17,998 bases of DNA from Deltaproteobacteria bacterium RIFCSPHIGHO2_12_FULL_43_9 (GCA_001798265.1 MGRR01000095.1:1-17998); one strand, 5' to 3'; shown: positions 7,901 through 15,189, counted from the stretch's first letter. The notes: generated by a model from the letters alone, not told the origin. Numbers and translations are program-made.

Positions 7901-8618
7901 AATTTATCTTCTTCCTAACATTTTGACGTCCGGCAACATTTTCTTTGGATTTTTCTCTGTCATTTCAACTATCAATGGCTCTTTTAGGAAAGCCGGCTTC
8001 GCGATTTTAATCGCCATGGTCTTTGATTTGCTGGACGGCCGGATCGCGCGACTTACGAAGTCATCAAGCCAATTTGGCGAAGAATATGATTCCTTGGCCG
8101 ATCTTGTCTCTTTTGGTATTGCCCCGGCACTGTTACTCTTCATCTGGTCCGGACTTAATATCACAACACCCCCTTTTCAAAAATTTGGCTGGCTCGCGGC
8201 CTTCTTCTTTGTCGCCTGCGGGGCATTACGACTGGCCAGATATAACGTACAGCCTGTAAAACGAAATTTTGTCGGTTTGCCTATTCCGGTTTCGGCCGCA
8301 TTAATATCATCGGGAGTCCTACTGTACACCGAGCTGGAGCAAAAGTGGTCTACGGAATGGCTGTGCTTCGCAATCTTTTTAACACTCGGTTTACTGATGG
8401 TCAGCTCCATCCCTTATAAAAGCTATAAGGATCTGGAGATTAGGGAGCGTCACCCATTCCCTTTACTGGTGTCCGTAGTCCTTTTTGTAACCGTACTGGC
8501 CGTCAGGCCTGAGGCTGTTCTCTTTTTTCTTTCGCTAGCATATGTTTTAATCGGTGGCATCTGGGGGAGCCTTGATAAGCGGAGGATGGCGGGTAAAAGG
8601 GTGGTCTCCAAAGAGTGA
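7866..8618 (+). CDS. pssA: CDP-diacylglycerol-serine O-phosphatidyltransferase
   Basis: PssA joins serine to CDP-diacylglycerol in the inner membrane, making the phosphatidylserine used by Psd. The CDP-alcohol phosphotransferase signature is exact: D57-G-x-x-A-R-x8-G71-xxx-D75-xxx-D79, with both catalytic Asp residues present. The N-terminus IYLLPNILTSGNIFFGF and several later hydrophobic helices are typical of the multi-span type II enzyme. At 250 residues the length is normal. The ATG lies within psd, with a 35-base overlap, so the two proteins are likely translated in coupled fashion. Together with cdsA at 1310-2146 this completes phosphatidylethanolamine synthesis from phosphatidic acid within one window. 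Confidence 0.96.
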   Translation: MRFPRPGRYKDRIYLLPNILTSGNIFFGFFSVISTINGSFRKAGFAILIAMVFDLLDGRIARLTKSSSQFGEEYDSLADLVSFGIAPALLLFIWSGLNITTPPFQKFGWLAAFFFVACGALRLARYNVQPVKRNFVGLPIPVSAALISSGVLLYTELEQKWSTEWLCFAIFLTLGLLMVSSIPYKSYKDLEIRERHPFPLLVSVVLFVTVLAVRPEAVLFFLSLAYVLIGGIWGSLDKRRMAGKRVVSKE

Positions 8619-8643
8619 TCATCAATAAAAAAGAAGAGGGCGC

Positions 8644-9675
8644 ATGGTAACTAAAAACATAAAATTGGACGTCGCGGTCGTCGGGGCTACCGGTTTGGTC
8701 GGCCAGGAGATGCTCTCTATTCTCGAAGAACGCAAATTCCCGGTAAAAAATCTATATCCATTTGCCTCAGAGATATCTGCGGGTGAAAAAGTAAAATTCA
8801 ATGGGGAAGAGGTTACTATCCTCCCTTTAAACAAAAAGAACATTGAGTCAACAAGCGTTGATATTGCATTATGGTCTATCGGTTCTGAATTATCCCTGGA
8901 ATACATTCCGGTAGCTATTAAGGCCAAATGGATAAACATTGATAATTCGGCGGCATTTAGGATGGAAAAGGATGTCCCGCTGATTGTGCCGGAGGTGAAC
9001 GGGGATAAATTAAACAGTGTTAAGCGTGGAATGGTAATTGCCAATCCAAACTGCTCCACCATCCAATTAGTGCAGATACTTAAACCTCTGCATGATCAAT
9101 ATGGGCTCAAAAGGGTGGTAGTTGCGACATATCAGTCGGTTTCAGGCGCGGGCAAGCTTGCCATGAAGGAGCTTGAAGAACAGACTGTCAATCTGCTCAA
9201 TGGAAGATCAATATCTAAGCAGGTTTTCCCACACCAGATTGCCTTCACAATCCTTCCCCATATAGATGATTTCCTGGACAACCTCTATACGAAGGAGGAG
9301 ATGAAGGTCATAAATGAATCAAGAAAGATACTGGCTCTTCCAGATCTTAAAATTACATCGACATGCGCAAGGGTACCTGTGTTCTATAGCCATTCTGAGG
9401 CAGTAAATATCGAATTTCGGAAATCTTGCTCCCTTAAAGACGTTCGTTCGTTGCTCTCTCATACCGAGGGTGTTAAAATTGCTGATGATCCCAAGAGATT
9501 TGTATACCCATTAAACGTTGAGGCAACAGGAAAAAATGAGACATACGTCGGAAGAATACGCCTCGATGAATCTGTTGAAAGTGGAATCAATCTATGGATT
9601 GTTTCCGATAACCTCAGAAAGGGTGCCGCTCTCAACGCAGTTCAGATTGCTGAGCTTATTTGTAATAAGCTTTAG
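8644..9675 (+). CDS. asd: Aspartate-semialdehyde dehydrogenase
   Basis: Asd reduces aspartyl phosphate to aspartate semialdehyde with NADPH, feeding lysine/diaminopimelate, threonine and methionine synthesis; the diaminopimelate arm supplies peptidoglycan. The N-terminal dinucleotide motif VVGATGLVGQEM is at about residues 12-23. The catalytic cysteine is C137 in NPNCSTIQL, and the substrate-base histidine is H250 in RVPVFYSHSEAV. The 343-residue size is usual. A GAGGG Shine-Dalgarno sits just before the ATG. It follows pssA by 25 bases. The TAG stop lies inside the reading frame of the next gene, an outer-membrane protein whose start is embedded in asd. Confidence 0.97.
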   Translation: MVTKNIKLDVAVVGATGLVGQEMLSILEERKFPVKNLYPFASEISAGEKVKFNGEEVTILPLNKKNIESTSVDIALWSIGSELSLEYIPVAIKAKWINIDNSAAFRMEKDVPLIVPEVNGDKLNSVKRGMVIANPNCSTIQLVQILKPLHDQYGLKRVVVATYQSVSGAGKLAMKELEEQTVNLLNGRSISKQVFPHQIAFTILPHIDDFLDNLYTKEEMKVINESRKILALPDLKITSTCARVPVFYSHSEAVNIEFRKSCSLKDVRSLLSHTEGVKIADDPKRFVYPLNVEATGKNETYVGRIRLDESVESGINLWIVSDNLRKGAALNAVQIAELICNKL

Positions 9676-10921
9676 CCTCTTTTTACCATCAATCAGCTAT
9701 TCACAGGTTGCGGAAGATACGTTTACGGGTGAAACCCTGGATGATGCAGCTGTTGACGAGGCTGGTGAATTACCAGAGGAGATACCGCCACCACCCGAGG
9801 AACCCCCACTATCACCCCCACCCAAGAAAAGTGGTCTACAGGCCATCACCGTTCAACAGCAACTGGAGAGACTTGGTGAGACACCCCCCACCCCCAAGAG
9901 CAAGTTTGAACCACCCACGATGGCTTCTCCAGAGATAAAACCTACCCCTAAGCTGGAAATCCCACCGACAGCCGGTGAGCCAGATATTGCCCCTCTCCCA
10001 TTGCCTGAACCAACCATAGTGAGACAGGTACCCCTACCGGTACCAGCCCCTAGGAGTGCCGTTGTAAATAAGAGCTTTGACGCGCCACCAATGCCCCCCC
10101 TGGACACAGCACCACCCCCACCTAGAGGTGAGGGGCTGTACACACCACCAATCTTTAAAAGGGGTACAGGCGTAAACCCACTTTTATACAATAAACAGGC
10201 CCTCAACTTTTTGCCCATTTTGGATCCAATTCTAAACCCTCCGCTACCTATAGAGATACCCCCTGAGGGGGAAACGGTGATAACCCCCGAAGGAAGGGTG
10301 GAGCTTGCACCAACGGAACCACTACCATCAAGAATCACGCATGGTATTTATCTGCTGGGAACAAGCTATAAACCACCAAATTTAACACTCCCCAATGGAC
10401 TATTCAGATTCCAATACGACAGCGCGCCGGTTTTAGCAGAGACAACTTTCGAACTATATTTACTTACAGGATGGTTTGGCACTATCGGATACAGAGGAAA
10501 TTTCCTCTTCTTCCTCATTGACGGAAGCCAATGGAGCGGATCGCCGCTGCAGCTTGAGGATATGGATCTCTACATTGTGGGCATCAACGGTTCGATTGCT
10601 TATCACGCTGAGTTTTTTGATAATCAGTTTTTTATCCCCTGGGCAGAGTTTGGATTTGGCCAAAACCTCTACTATCAGAGCAGTGATGATGTTGCCGGTG
10701 GCGTCGCAGACTTTAAGGAGATCCGTAACATATGGTTCTATTCCGTCGGCGGCAAACTTTTAATCGACTGGCTAGACCCCCGCGGAGCAAAAAGATTAGA
10801 CTCAAGATGGGGTATAAATCACACATATCTAATGGGGATGTTCAGGCAGTATTTTTCCGATGGGGGGGCCTTTAACTTCTCCGGCCTTACTGGGCTCGCA
10901 GGCATAAATATTGAGTTTTAA
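9623..10921 (+). CDS. Outer-membrane beta-barrel protein with long proline-rich periplasmic region
   Basis: The specific protein is unrecognised, but the architecture is clear. From the GTG at 9623 it starts MPLSTQFRLLSLF and runs through a hydrophobic core to ISYSQ, a plausible signal peptide ending near residue 28. Residues about 35-170 are rich in Pro and Glu (IPPPPEEPPLSPPPKK, then repeated PxP units), resembling a TonB-like periplasm-spanning or disordered linker. From about residue 238 to the end, the pattern of alternating hydrophobic and aromatic residues (FELYLLTGWFGTIGYRGNFL) fits antiparallel barrel strands. The chain ends INIEF, an outer-membrane insertion-type terminal Phe. An in-frame ATG at 9566 would give a longer start, but it would put 28 residues before the signal core. 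Either start lies inside asd. Confidence 0.8.
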   Translation: MPLSTQFRLLSLFVISFSLFLPSISYSQVAEDTFTGETLDDAAVDEAGELPEEIPPPPEEPPLSPPPKKSGLQAITVQQQLERLGETPPTPKSKFEPPTMASPEIKPTPKLEIPPTAGEPDIAPLPLPEPTIVRQVPLPVPAPRSAVVNKSFDAPPMPPLDTAPPPPRGEGLYTPPIFKRGTGVNPLLYNKQALNFLPILDPILNPPLPIEIPPEGETVITPEGRVELAPTEPLPSRITHGIYLLGTSYKPPNLTLPNGLFRFQYDSAPVLAETTFELYLLTGWFGTIGYRGNFLFFLIDGSQWSGSPLQLEDMDLYIVGINGSIAYHAEFFDNQFFIPWAEFGFGQNLYYQSSDDVAGGVADFKEIRNIWFYSVGGKLLIDWLDPRGAKRLDSRWGINHTYLMGMFRQYFSDGGAFNFSGLTGLAGINIEF

Positions 10922-10948
10922 TCCATAAAAGTAGTAACTACATGTCCT

Positions 10949-11758
10949 ATGCCAAGAAAAATCCGTTTAGACATTGAATATGATGGAACCAGCTACCACG
11001 GCTGGCAGCGGCAAAAAAACTCCAGCTCCATACAGCAGGCTGTTGAAGAAGCCCTTGAGAGGATCATAAAGGAGTACCGACCCGTTGTCGCGGCATCCAG
11101 GACAGATAGGGGGGTTCATGCGTTAAATCAGGTTGCGCATTTTTGGACAAGCTCTGACATTCCAGACCTGAAGCTCCTTTTTGCACTCAATTCGGCATTA
11201 CCGAAGGACATCGTGGTTAAAAACCTCAAAACCGCGAATTCAGATTTTCACGCCATGAAAAAAGCACATTCAAAACTTTACTGCTATCTGATTGAAAACG
11301 GGAAATTCCCGACAGCCCATAGGAGAAATATCAGTTGGTGGATTCCACAGAAACTCAATGTGGAAAATATGAAAACCGGCGCAAGAGAATTTATCGGAGA
11401 GAAAGATTTTAAATCACTTATGACGGGGAGGAATCATCTAAAATCAACCACAAAGATAATTTTTAACATCGAAATCGAAGAAACCAATAATATAATCAGA
11501 ATCCTCATCCATGGAAATGGATTCCTGAAGCAGATGGTCAGGGCCATAGTTGGGACATTGGTTCAAATTGGAATGGGAAAAATATCTCCAAAAGATCTGA
11601 ATTCAATTCTTCAATCCCGCGAAAGATCCAAGGCAGGCAAAAACGCCCCATCCAAAGGCCTGTGCCTGATAAAGGTGTTTTATGAACCTCGGGAACTAAA
11701 ATTCGAGACCCTATCAAACCTTTGTAGACCTGCTAACCCCTTGACTTTCTACCACTAA
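10949..11758 (+). CDS. truA: tRNA pseudouridine(38-40) synthase
   Basis: TruA isomerises uridines 38-40 in the anticodon stem-loop of many tRNAs. The N-terminus RLDIEYDGTSYHGWQRQ is diagnostic. The catalytic Asp is D53 in SRTDRGVHALNQ; the more usual sequence has Ala, not Arg, after the Asp, and this variation is tolerated in the family. The C-terminal FLKQMVRAIVGTLVQIGMGK and GLCLIKVFYEP blocks are also typical. At 269 residues it is normal. The start ATG has no clear Shine-Dalgarno and lies 27 bases after the outer-membrane gene, so it may rely on read-through translation from upstream. Its last codons carry a candidate promoter for rplM. Confidence 0.95.
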   Translation: MPRKIRLDIEYDGTSYHGWQRQKNSSSIQQAVEEALERIIKEYRPVVAASRTDRGVHALNQVAHFWTSSDIPDLKLLFALNSALPKDIVVKNLKTANSDFHAMKKAHSKLYCYLIENGKFPTAHRRNISWWIPQKLNVENMKTGAREFIGEKDFKSLMTGRNHLKSTTKIIFNIEIEETNNIIRILIHGNGFLKQMVRAIVGTLVQIGMGKISPKDLNSILQSRERSKAGKNAPSKGLCLIKVFYEPRELKFETLSNLCRPANPLTFYH

Positions 11759-11767
11759 TTTTATAGT
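11741..11767 (+). promoter_or_regulatory. Candidate promoter for rplM-rpsI
   Basis: TTGACT (11741-11746), 15 bases, then TATAGT (11762-11767). Each hexamer matches consensus at five of six positions, though the spacer is shorter than the ideal 17. It straddles the truA stop codon and would give a short leader of about 30 bases before the rplM ATG at 11804. The position suits a separate promoter for the ribosomal-protein pair. Confidence 0.4.
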
Positions 11768-11803
11768 TTGGTCCGCTGTTATCGACTTAAATGTGAGTAT
11801 TTA

Positions 11804-12232
11804 ATGACTACCTATCAGGCAAAAACGGATGAAGTAAAAAGGGAGTGGTGCGTTATAGACGCGACTGATAAGGTTGTAGGCAGACTTGCCACCCAGGTCG
11901 CTACCCTGCTTAGAGGAAAACATCGCCCGCAGTTTACAAAACATATAGACACCGGTGACTTCGTTATAGTTACAAATGCCGAGAAGATGAGATTTACCGG
12001 GGAAAAGGGCACCAAAAAGATATATTTCCACCACACCGGATATGTAGGTGGGATAAAAGGAATCTCCGCTAGAGACCTGTTAAGAAAAAACCCGGAAGAT
12101 TTACTTAAAAGAGCCGTATGGGGAATGCTGCCGAAAAATGCGCTCTCGAAGAAGATGCTGATGAAACTTAAGGTATATGCGGGACCAAACCACCCACACA
12201 GTTCACAACAACCAAAAACATTAACCGCTTAA
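11804..12232 (+). CDS. rplM: Large ribosomal subunit protein L13 (uL13)
   Basis: L13 is an early-assembling large-subunit protein. From ATG 11804 the protein starts MTTYQAKTDEVKREW and is 142 residues long, the same length as E. coli L13. This start is better than an upstream in-frame GTG at 11768, which adds a non-homologous 12-residue extension. Hallmarks are VGRLATQVATLLRGKH, HIDTGDFVIVTNA, YFHHTGYVGGIK and the C-terminal GMLPKNAL plus KLKVYAGPNHPHSSQQP. It is followed after 15 bases by rpsI, the near-universal rplM-rpsI pair, and precedes it in the usual order. Confidence 0.98.
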   Translation: MTTYQAKTDEVKREWCVIDATDKVVGRLATQVATLLRGKHRPQFTKHIDTGDFVIVTNAEKMRFTGEKGTKKIYFHHTGYVGGIKGISARDLLRKNPEDLLKRAVWGMLPKNALSKKMLMKLKVYAGPNHPHSSQQPKTLTA

Positions 12233-12247
12233 AGGAACAGGAAAAAT

Positions 12248-12643
12248 ATGGCTGAGAAATCTATCTATCAGGCGGTTGGGAAAAGAAAGAACGCAATTGC
12301 CCGGGTCTATCTAAAACCGGGAAAGGGTGAATTGGTTGTTAATGGAAGATCTTTTGAGGAATATTTTGGAAGAGAAAGCTCGAGAATGATCGTCAAACAA
12401 CCTTTGGAATTAACAAAACTTACAAATCAATTCCATATTAGTATCAACTCATCAGGTGGAGGCCTTTCAGGACAAGCCGAGGCAATCAGGCATGGGCTTT
12501 CAAAAGCAATTTTACAATTTAACCCCGAGCTTAGAAAAGAGCTTAAAAAAGCGGGTTATCTCACCAGAGACTCCCGCGTTGTTGAACGAAAGAAATACGG
12601 GCGCCATAAGGCAAGAAAACGTCCTCAATACTCGAAGCGATAA
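12248..12643 (+). CDS. rpsI: Small ribosomal subunit protein S9 (uS9)
   Basis: S9 binds 16S rRNA in the small-subunit head, and its C-terminal tail reaches the P-site tRNA. The 131-residue protein shows [19 protein letters not shown] at the N-terminus, [25 protein letters not shown] sequence in the middle (here as [15 protein letters not shown]), and the invariant basic tail [12 protein letters not shown] good AGGAACAGGA Shine-Dalgarno precedes the ATG. It is the last gene of the plus-strand block. Its TAA ends at 12643 and the convergent coaX stop begins at 12644, leaving no room for a conventional terminator between them. Confidence 0.98.
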   Translation: MAEKSIYQAVGKRKNAIARVYLKPGKGELVVNGRSFEEYFGRESSRMIVKQPLELTKLTNQFHISINSSGGGLSGQAEAIRHGLSKAILQFNPELRKELKKAGYLTRDSRVVERKKYGRHKARKRPQYSKR

Positions 12644-13387
12644 TCAGAGGTTTCTACTCTCAAAGATTTTTAACCCACATCGGTAAATCCCCTGAAGTGT
12701 CAGGTTGCCATTAACTTCATGGTCAAATTCGAAGAGATTCGCGAATATCTCCGACCAGCCACCGGTTATAACCACTCTTGCGTTCGGAATGACATTCTTG
12801 AGTTTATCGATAGCCTCCTTAATCCCACCCAATGTCGCTGATTGAACACCCAGCATCATGGCCGATGCGGTATCCACAGCAATATCGCAACTAGTTGGAG
12901 AAAACGAAACATGGGGCAGCATCGCGGTATTTTCATGAAGCGACTTTAACATCGTCCCGATACCGGGAAGAATCATTCCACCAAGATATTCTCCCTTTGA
13001 CGTAACACCATCGACAATTGTAGCCGTTCCCAGGCCAACAACAATCGACTCTCTTTGACATGAGGAGTAGGCACAATAGCCGTTGATTAATCTGTCGACT
13101 CCAACCCTCTCTATATTCTTCACCCTCTTATATTGTAAGGGAATATCCTTATACGTAATAAAATGTGATCTGGGGTTTTTAAGTACCTTTAGTAAACATT
13201 CAGAGAGCTTCGGAACAACAGATGCCACAAAAGAAAAGTCTGCTTTTTTCGTTTCACCAACCAGAGAATCAATCGTTTTTACAGATGCCGGAAGATCTAT
13301 CCTTTCAACCTTTTTATTCCCATCAAATACCCCGATTGAAATCCGGGAATTGCCAATATCAATCGCCAATAACCTCGATCTCTCCAC
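12644..13387 (-). CDS. coaX: Type III pantothenate kinase
   Basis: CoaX phosphorylates pantothenate in the first step of coenzyme A synthesis and, unlike CoaA, is not feedback-inhibited by CoA. The ASKHA-fold phosphate motif AIDIGNS is at residues 8-14, GVDRLINGY carries the catalytic Asp (D98), and GLGTATIVDGV with YLGGMILPG follows. The 247-residue size is typical. The start is GTG at 13387 with a GAGG Shine-Dalgarno six bases upstream; it lies within the birA coding end, giving a 29-base overlap. The birA-coaX pairing is common in many bacteria. It is the last gene of a three-gene minus-strand unit. Confidence 0.95.
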   Translation of the reverse strand: MERSRLLAIDIGNSRISIGVFDGNKKVERIDLPASVKTIDSLVGETKKADFSFVASVVPKLSECLLKVLKNPRSHFITYKDIPLQYKRVKNIERVGVDRLINGYCAYSSCQRESIVVGLGTATIVDGVTSKGEYLGGMILPGIGTMLKSLHENTAMLPHVSFSPTSCDIAVDTASAMMLGVQSATLGGIKEAIDKLKNVIPNARVVITGGWSEIFANLFEFDHEVNGNLTLQGIYRCGLKIFESRNL

Positions 13388-14138
13388 TGTTAACCTCTAT
13401 TATAGCTCCGGAAATATCTTTCATTAAAAGGGCTCCGGAATCAGAAAGCCCCAAAACAATCCCTTTGTTTCCCTGCGCTTTTACGGATTTTCCCATCATC
13501 CCTGAGTTCTTGATCCAATACGACGTGATGCTTTCAAGCCCGCTGAAGTCCCACTCCTCATACCACTTTTCAAACCTGTAACAAATAGACGAAAAAAGAT
13601 CCTCGCGTGGTAAATCCTCGCCACCCTCAATCGCCAGACTGGTTGCAATATTTTGAAGGTCATCTGGGAATTGTCTACTGTTAACATTTAATCCGATTCC
13701 AACGACAACAAACGGCCTACTACCGGAGAGCTGGTGAAATTCAGATAATATGCCTGCCACCTTCTTCCCGTTGCATAGAATATCGTTCGGCCATTTAATC
13801 CCTATCTCTTCCGAAGGAACTACCGATTTAATGGCCTCATGAAGCGAAACCGCCGCAACCAACGTGATTTCCGGAATTTTAAAACTACTCTTTTCGGGAA
13901 ACAGGAGCATGGAAAAATATAAATTTACATCGGGTGGGCTAAACCAGACGCGCTGAAATCTCCCCCTCCCACGGGTCTGGGAATCGGCCAGAACAATCAG
14001 ACCGTGTTTTCCCCCTTTTCGCCCCAGGCTTTCCGCATCACTGTTTGTTGATGATGTTGTCCGTAAAACCTGAAGATCTCTTCCCAGCCAGTCAGTTTTT
14101 AATGATTTTTTTATCGATCCGATACTTAAGGAACTCAT
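13359..14138 (-). CDS. birA: Biotin-[acetyl-CoA-carboxylase] ligase, no DNA-binding domain
   Basis: The enzyme makes biotinyl-5'-AMP and transfers biotin to the biotin carboxyl carrier protein of acetyl-CoA carboxylase. Family motifs are TTSSTNSDA (about 27-35), the adenylate-binding loop QTRGRGRFQRVW (about 54-65), IKWPNDI, and KVAGILSE with the catalytic Lys. A small C-terminal SH3-like domain (about 210-259) is present. At 259 residues it lacks the roughly 60-residue N-terminal helix-turn-helix of E. coli BirA. It should therefore be a monofunctional ligase that cannot repress bio genes. The start overlaps the response-regulator stop in an ATGA junction, and the 3' end overlaps coaX. Confidence 0.95.
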   Translation of the reverse strand: MSSLSIGSIKKSLKTDWLGRDLQVLRTTSSTNSDAESLGRKGGKHGLIVLADSQTRGRGRFQRVWFSPPDVNLYFSMLLFPEKSSFKIPEITLVAAVSLHEAIKSVVPSEEIGIKWPNDILCNGKKVAGILSEFHQLSGSRPFVVVGIGLNVNSRQFPDDLQNIATSLAIEGGEDLPREDLFSSICYRFEKWYEEWDFSGLESITSYWIKNSGMMGKSVKAQGNKGIVLGLSDSGALLMKDISGAIIEVNSGEIEVIGD

Positions 14139-14890
14139 TCGACCTCATCTAACAACTTCCTTATCTCTTCTTTAATAATCCTTTCAGCGATTTCGGGAAC
14201 AATCTCCCACGCAATCTTTTCAATTACCCCCCTTGCCATCTCTTGGACAACCCTCTCCGCATCACTCTGTTTCACATCGGTAGTAATAGTGGGGATAGAG
14301 ATGGTGTCTTCAATTTTATCTGATTGCTTCTTTTGTTCCGCGTCATCCCGTGATGGAACAATTAATTCTTCATCCAGATAAGAAAGATCAACATCCTCTT
14401 TCTTCTTTTCGATTGGCATTTTTTCGACAGGCTCGGATCTCTCACGCAGGATTAACTCCTCAAGGTCGGAATTACCGATGTTAACCTCTTCAAGTAAACC
14501 AGCTGTTTTTTCGTTGTTTTGAAATAATTGATGCCCCTTCATCAACTGGCGTATCAGCTTAAAAAGTTCCTGGGTGGCAAAAGGCTTTTTTAATGCCCCC
14601 TCCGCTCCAACTCTCTTCAATTTCTTCTCATCTATACTCTCAAAGGCTCCATAAAGAAGGATAACCGGAATATTTTTTCTGGCCTTTATCTCTTCACAAA
14701 CCTGATAACCATCCTTGCCAGGCAAACGCACATCCGCCAACACTAGATTTGGTTGCACCTCCTGAACCTTCTTCAAAAGATCCATGCCATTATCTACAAT
14801 ATGTAAATCGTACGGGCTGTCGGCAAGCGCCAAACGAAGCACTTTTTGAATAGTCAGGCTATCATCCGCAAGCAATATAACAGAAGACAT
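14135..14890 (-). CDS. Response regulator receiver protein with C-terminal helical module
   Basis: Residues 1-115 form a CheY-like receiver: acidic pair D9-D10 in LLADDS, phosphoacceptor D53 in LADVRLPGKDG, and K102 before Pro in LKKPF. The usual Thr/Ser after strand 4 is replaced by Tyr (Y80 in VILLYGAFE). Residues about 120-205 are charged and low-complexity. The last 40 residues (VIEKIAWEIVPEIAERI, then KEEIRKL) form an amphipathic helix module. I recall it from receiver proteins of deltaproteobacteria, but its function is not known to me. No DNA-binding or enzymatic output domain is present. An AAGGAT Shine-Dalgarno precedes the ATG. It is first in the unit with birA and coaX, and its own 3' end overlaps birA by four bases (ATGA). 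Confidence 0.9.
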   Translation of the reverse strand: MSSVILLADDSLTIQKVLRLALADSPYDLHIVDNGMDLLKKVQEVQPNLVLADVRLPGKDGYQVCEEIKARKNIPVILLYGAFESIDEKKLKRVGAEGALKKPFATQELFKLIRQLMKGHQLFQNNEKTAGLLEEVNIGNSDLEELILRERSEPVEKMPIEKKKEDVDLSYLDEELIVPSRDDAEQKKQSDKIEDTISIPTITTDVKQSDAERVVQEMARGVIEKIAWEIVPEIAERIIKEEIRKLLDEVE

Positions 14891-14928
14891 ACTTGATATC
14901 CTTCAAGTTTTTAAAGAAACTCCCACCC

Positions 14929-14957
14929 AGAATAACGATCTATATATAATAGGTCAA
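14929..14957 (-). promoter_or_regulatory. Candidate proximal promoter for the response regulator-birA-coaX unit
   Basis: On the minus strand TTGACC (14952-14957), 17 bases, then TATTCT (14929-14934). The -35 matches consensus at five of six and the -10 at four of six, with ideal spacing. It would give a leader of about 30 bases before the ATG at 14890, ending in an AAGGAT Shine-Dalgarno. Confidence 0.4.
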
Positions 14958-14968
14958 TGCTATTACGG

Positions 14969-14995
14969 TTGATTATAGGCGTTTCGTACGATAAT
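14969..14995 (+). promoter_or_regulatory. Candidate promoter for 6S RNA
   Basis: TTGATT (14969-14974), 15 bases, then GATAAT (14990-14995, five of six to consensus). The expected start near 15002-15005 coincides with the first bases of the 6S terminal stem at 15006, which is the main support. The spacer is short. It overlaps the minus-strand candidate promoter at 14972-15001, so transcription of the RNA and of the response regulator could be mutually exclusive. Confidence 0.35.
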
Positions 14996-15001
14996 CTTCA
15001 A
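14972..15001 (-). promoter_or_regulatory. Candidate distal promoter for the response regulator unit
   Basis: On the minus strand TTGAAG (14996-15001), 18 bases, then a perfect TATAAT (14972-14977). It reads away from the 6S RNA gene and toward the response regulator, about 80 bases upstream of its start codon. It would be a second, upstream start in tandem with 14929-14957. Confidence 0.4.
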
Positions 15002-15005
15002 ATAA

Positions 15006-15184
15006 GGGCCCTGTGTTGTTCGTGGGCGAAAAGAATTTCTAGCCTACAACTTTAGACTAGGGGCAAACCCTTACCGCGGTGTGCAAGCCTTCCATAAGTA
15101 GAAGGAAGCCTAAAGCGGTAATACTGAGCACCCACCTTATGGTATGGTGCTAGAAATTCTTCAAACACGGCATCTACGGGGCTC
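15006..15184 (+). ncRNA. ssrS: 6S RNA
   Basis: 6S RNA mimics an open promoter and sequesters sigma70 RNA polymerase. The 179-base span matches the 183-base E. coli RNA in length, layout and several sequence blocks. The terminal stem GGGCCCUGUG (15006-15015) pairs over ten positions with UACGGGGCUC (15175-15184), allowing G-U. A UUCG-UGGG-CGAA hairpin lies at 15019-15030. A perfect 13-bp stem pairs 15031-15043 with 15149-15161. Inside, UUACCGC (15071-15077) pairs with GCGGUAA (15115-15121) to close the apical arm, with CCUUC/GAAGG (15088-15092 with 15101-15105) at its tip. The blocks CCGCGGU, GAAGCCUAAA, CACCUU and GGCAUCU all have recognisable E. coli counterparts in the same order. A short T-run follows the stem. 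The call is by eye from structure and recalled sequence, not from a covariance model. Confidence 0.87.
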
Positions 15185-15189
15185 ATTTT

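Noticed and set aside
9518..9565. Longest possible start of the outer-membrane protein at ATG 9518
   Set aside because: It would add a charged, non-homologous N-terminus ahead of a clear signal peptide and lies deep inside asd.
9853..10338. Glycine/serine-rich 161-codon open frame on the minus strand
   Set aside because: It is the exact antisense of the proline-rich segment of the outer-membrane protein; CC-rich proline codons read as GG-rich glycine codons on the other strand. No Shine-Dalgarno and no recognisable domain.
11768..11803. Extended N-terminus of L13 from a GTG at 11768
   Set aside because: The extra 12 residues have no counterpart in L13, and ATG 11804 gives the family's exact 142-residue length; 11768 also lies immediately downstream of the candidate -10.
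15006..15184. SRP (4.5S) RNA, tmRNA or a riboswitch as identity of the structured region
   Set aside because: The GGAAGCC segment briefly recalls the SRP loop, but the AGCAGCC partner is missing. There is no tRNA-like end or tag frame for tmRNA, and the RNA is followed by repeats, not by a metabolic gene. The overall layout and sequence blocks fit 6S RNA.
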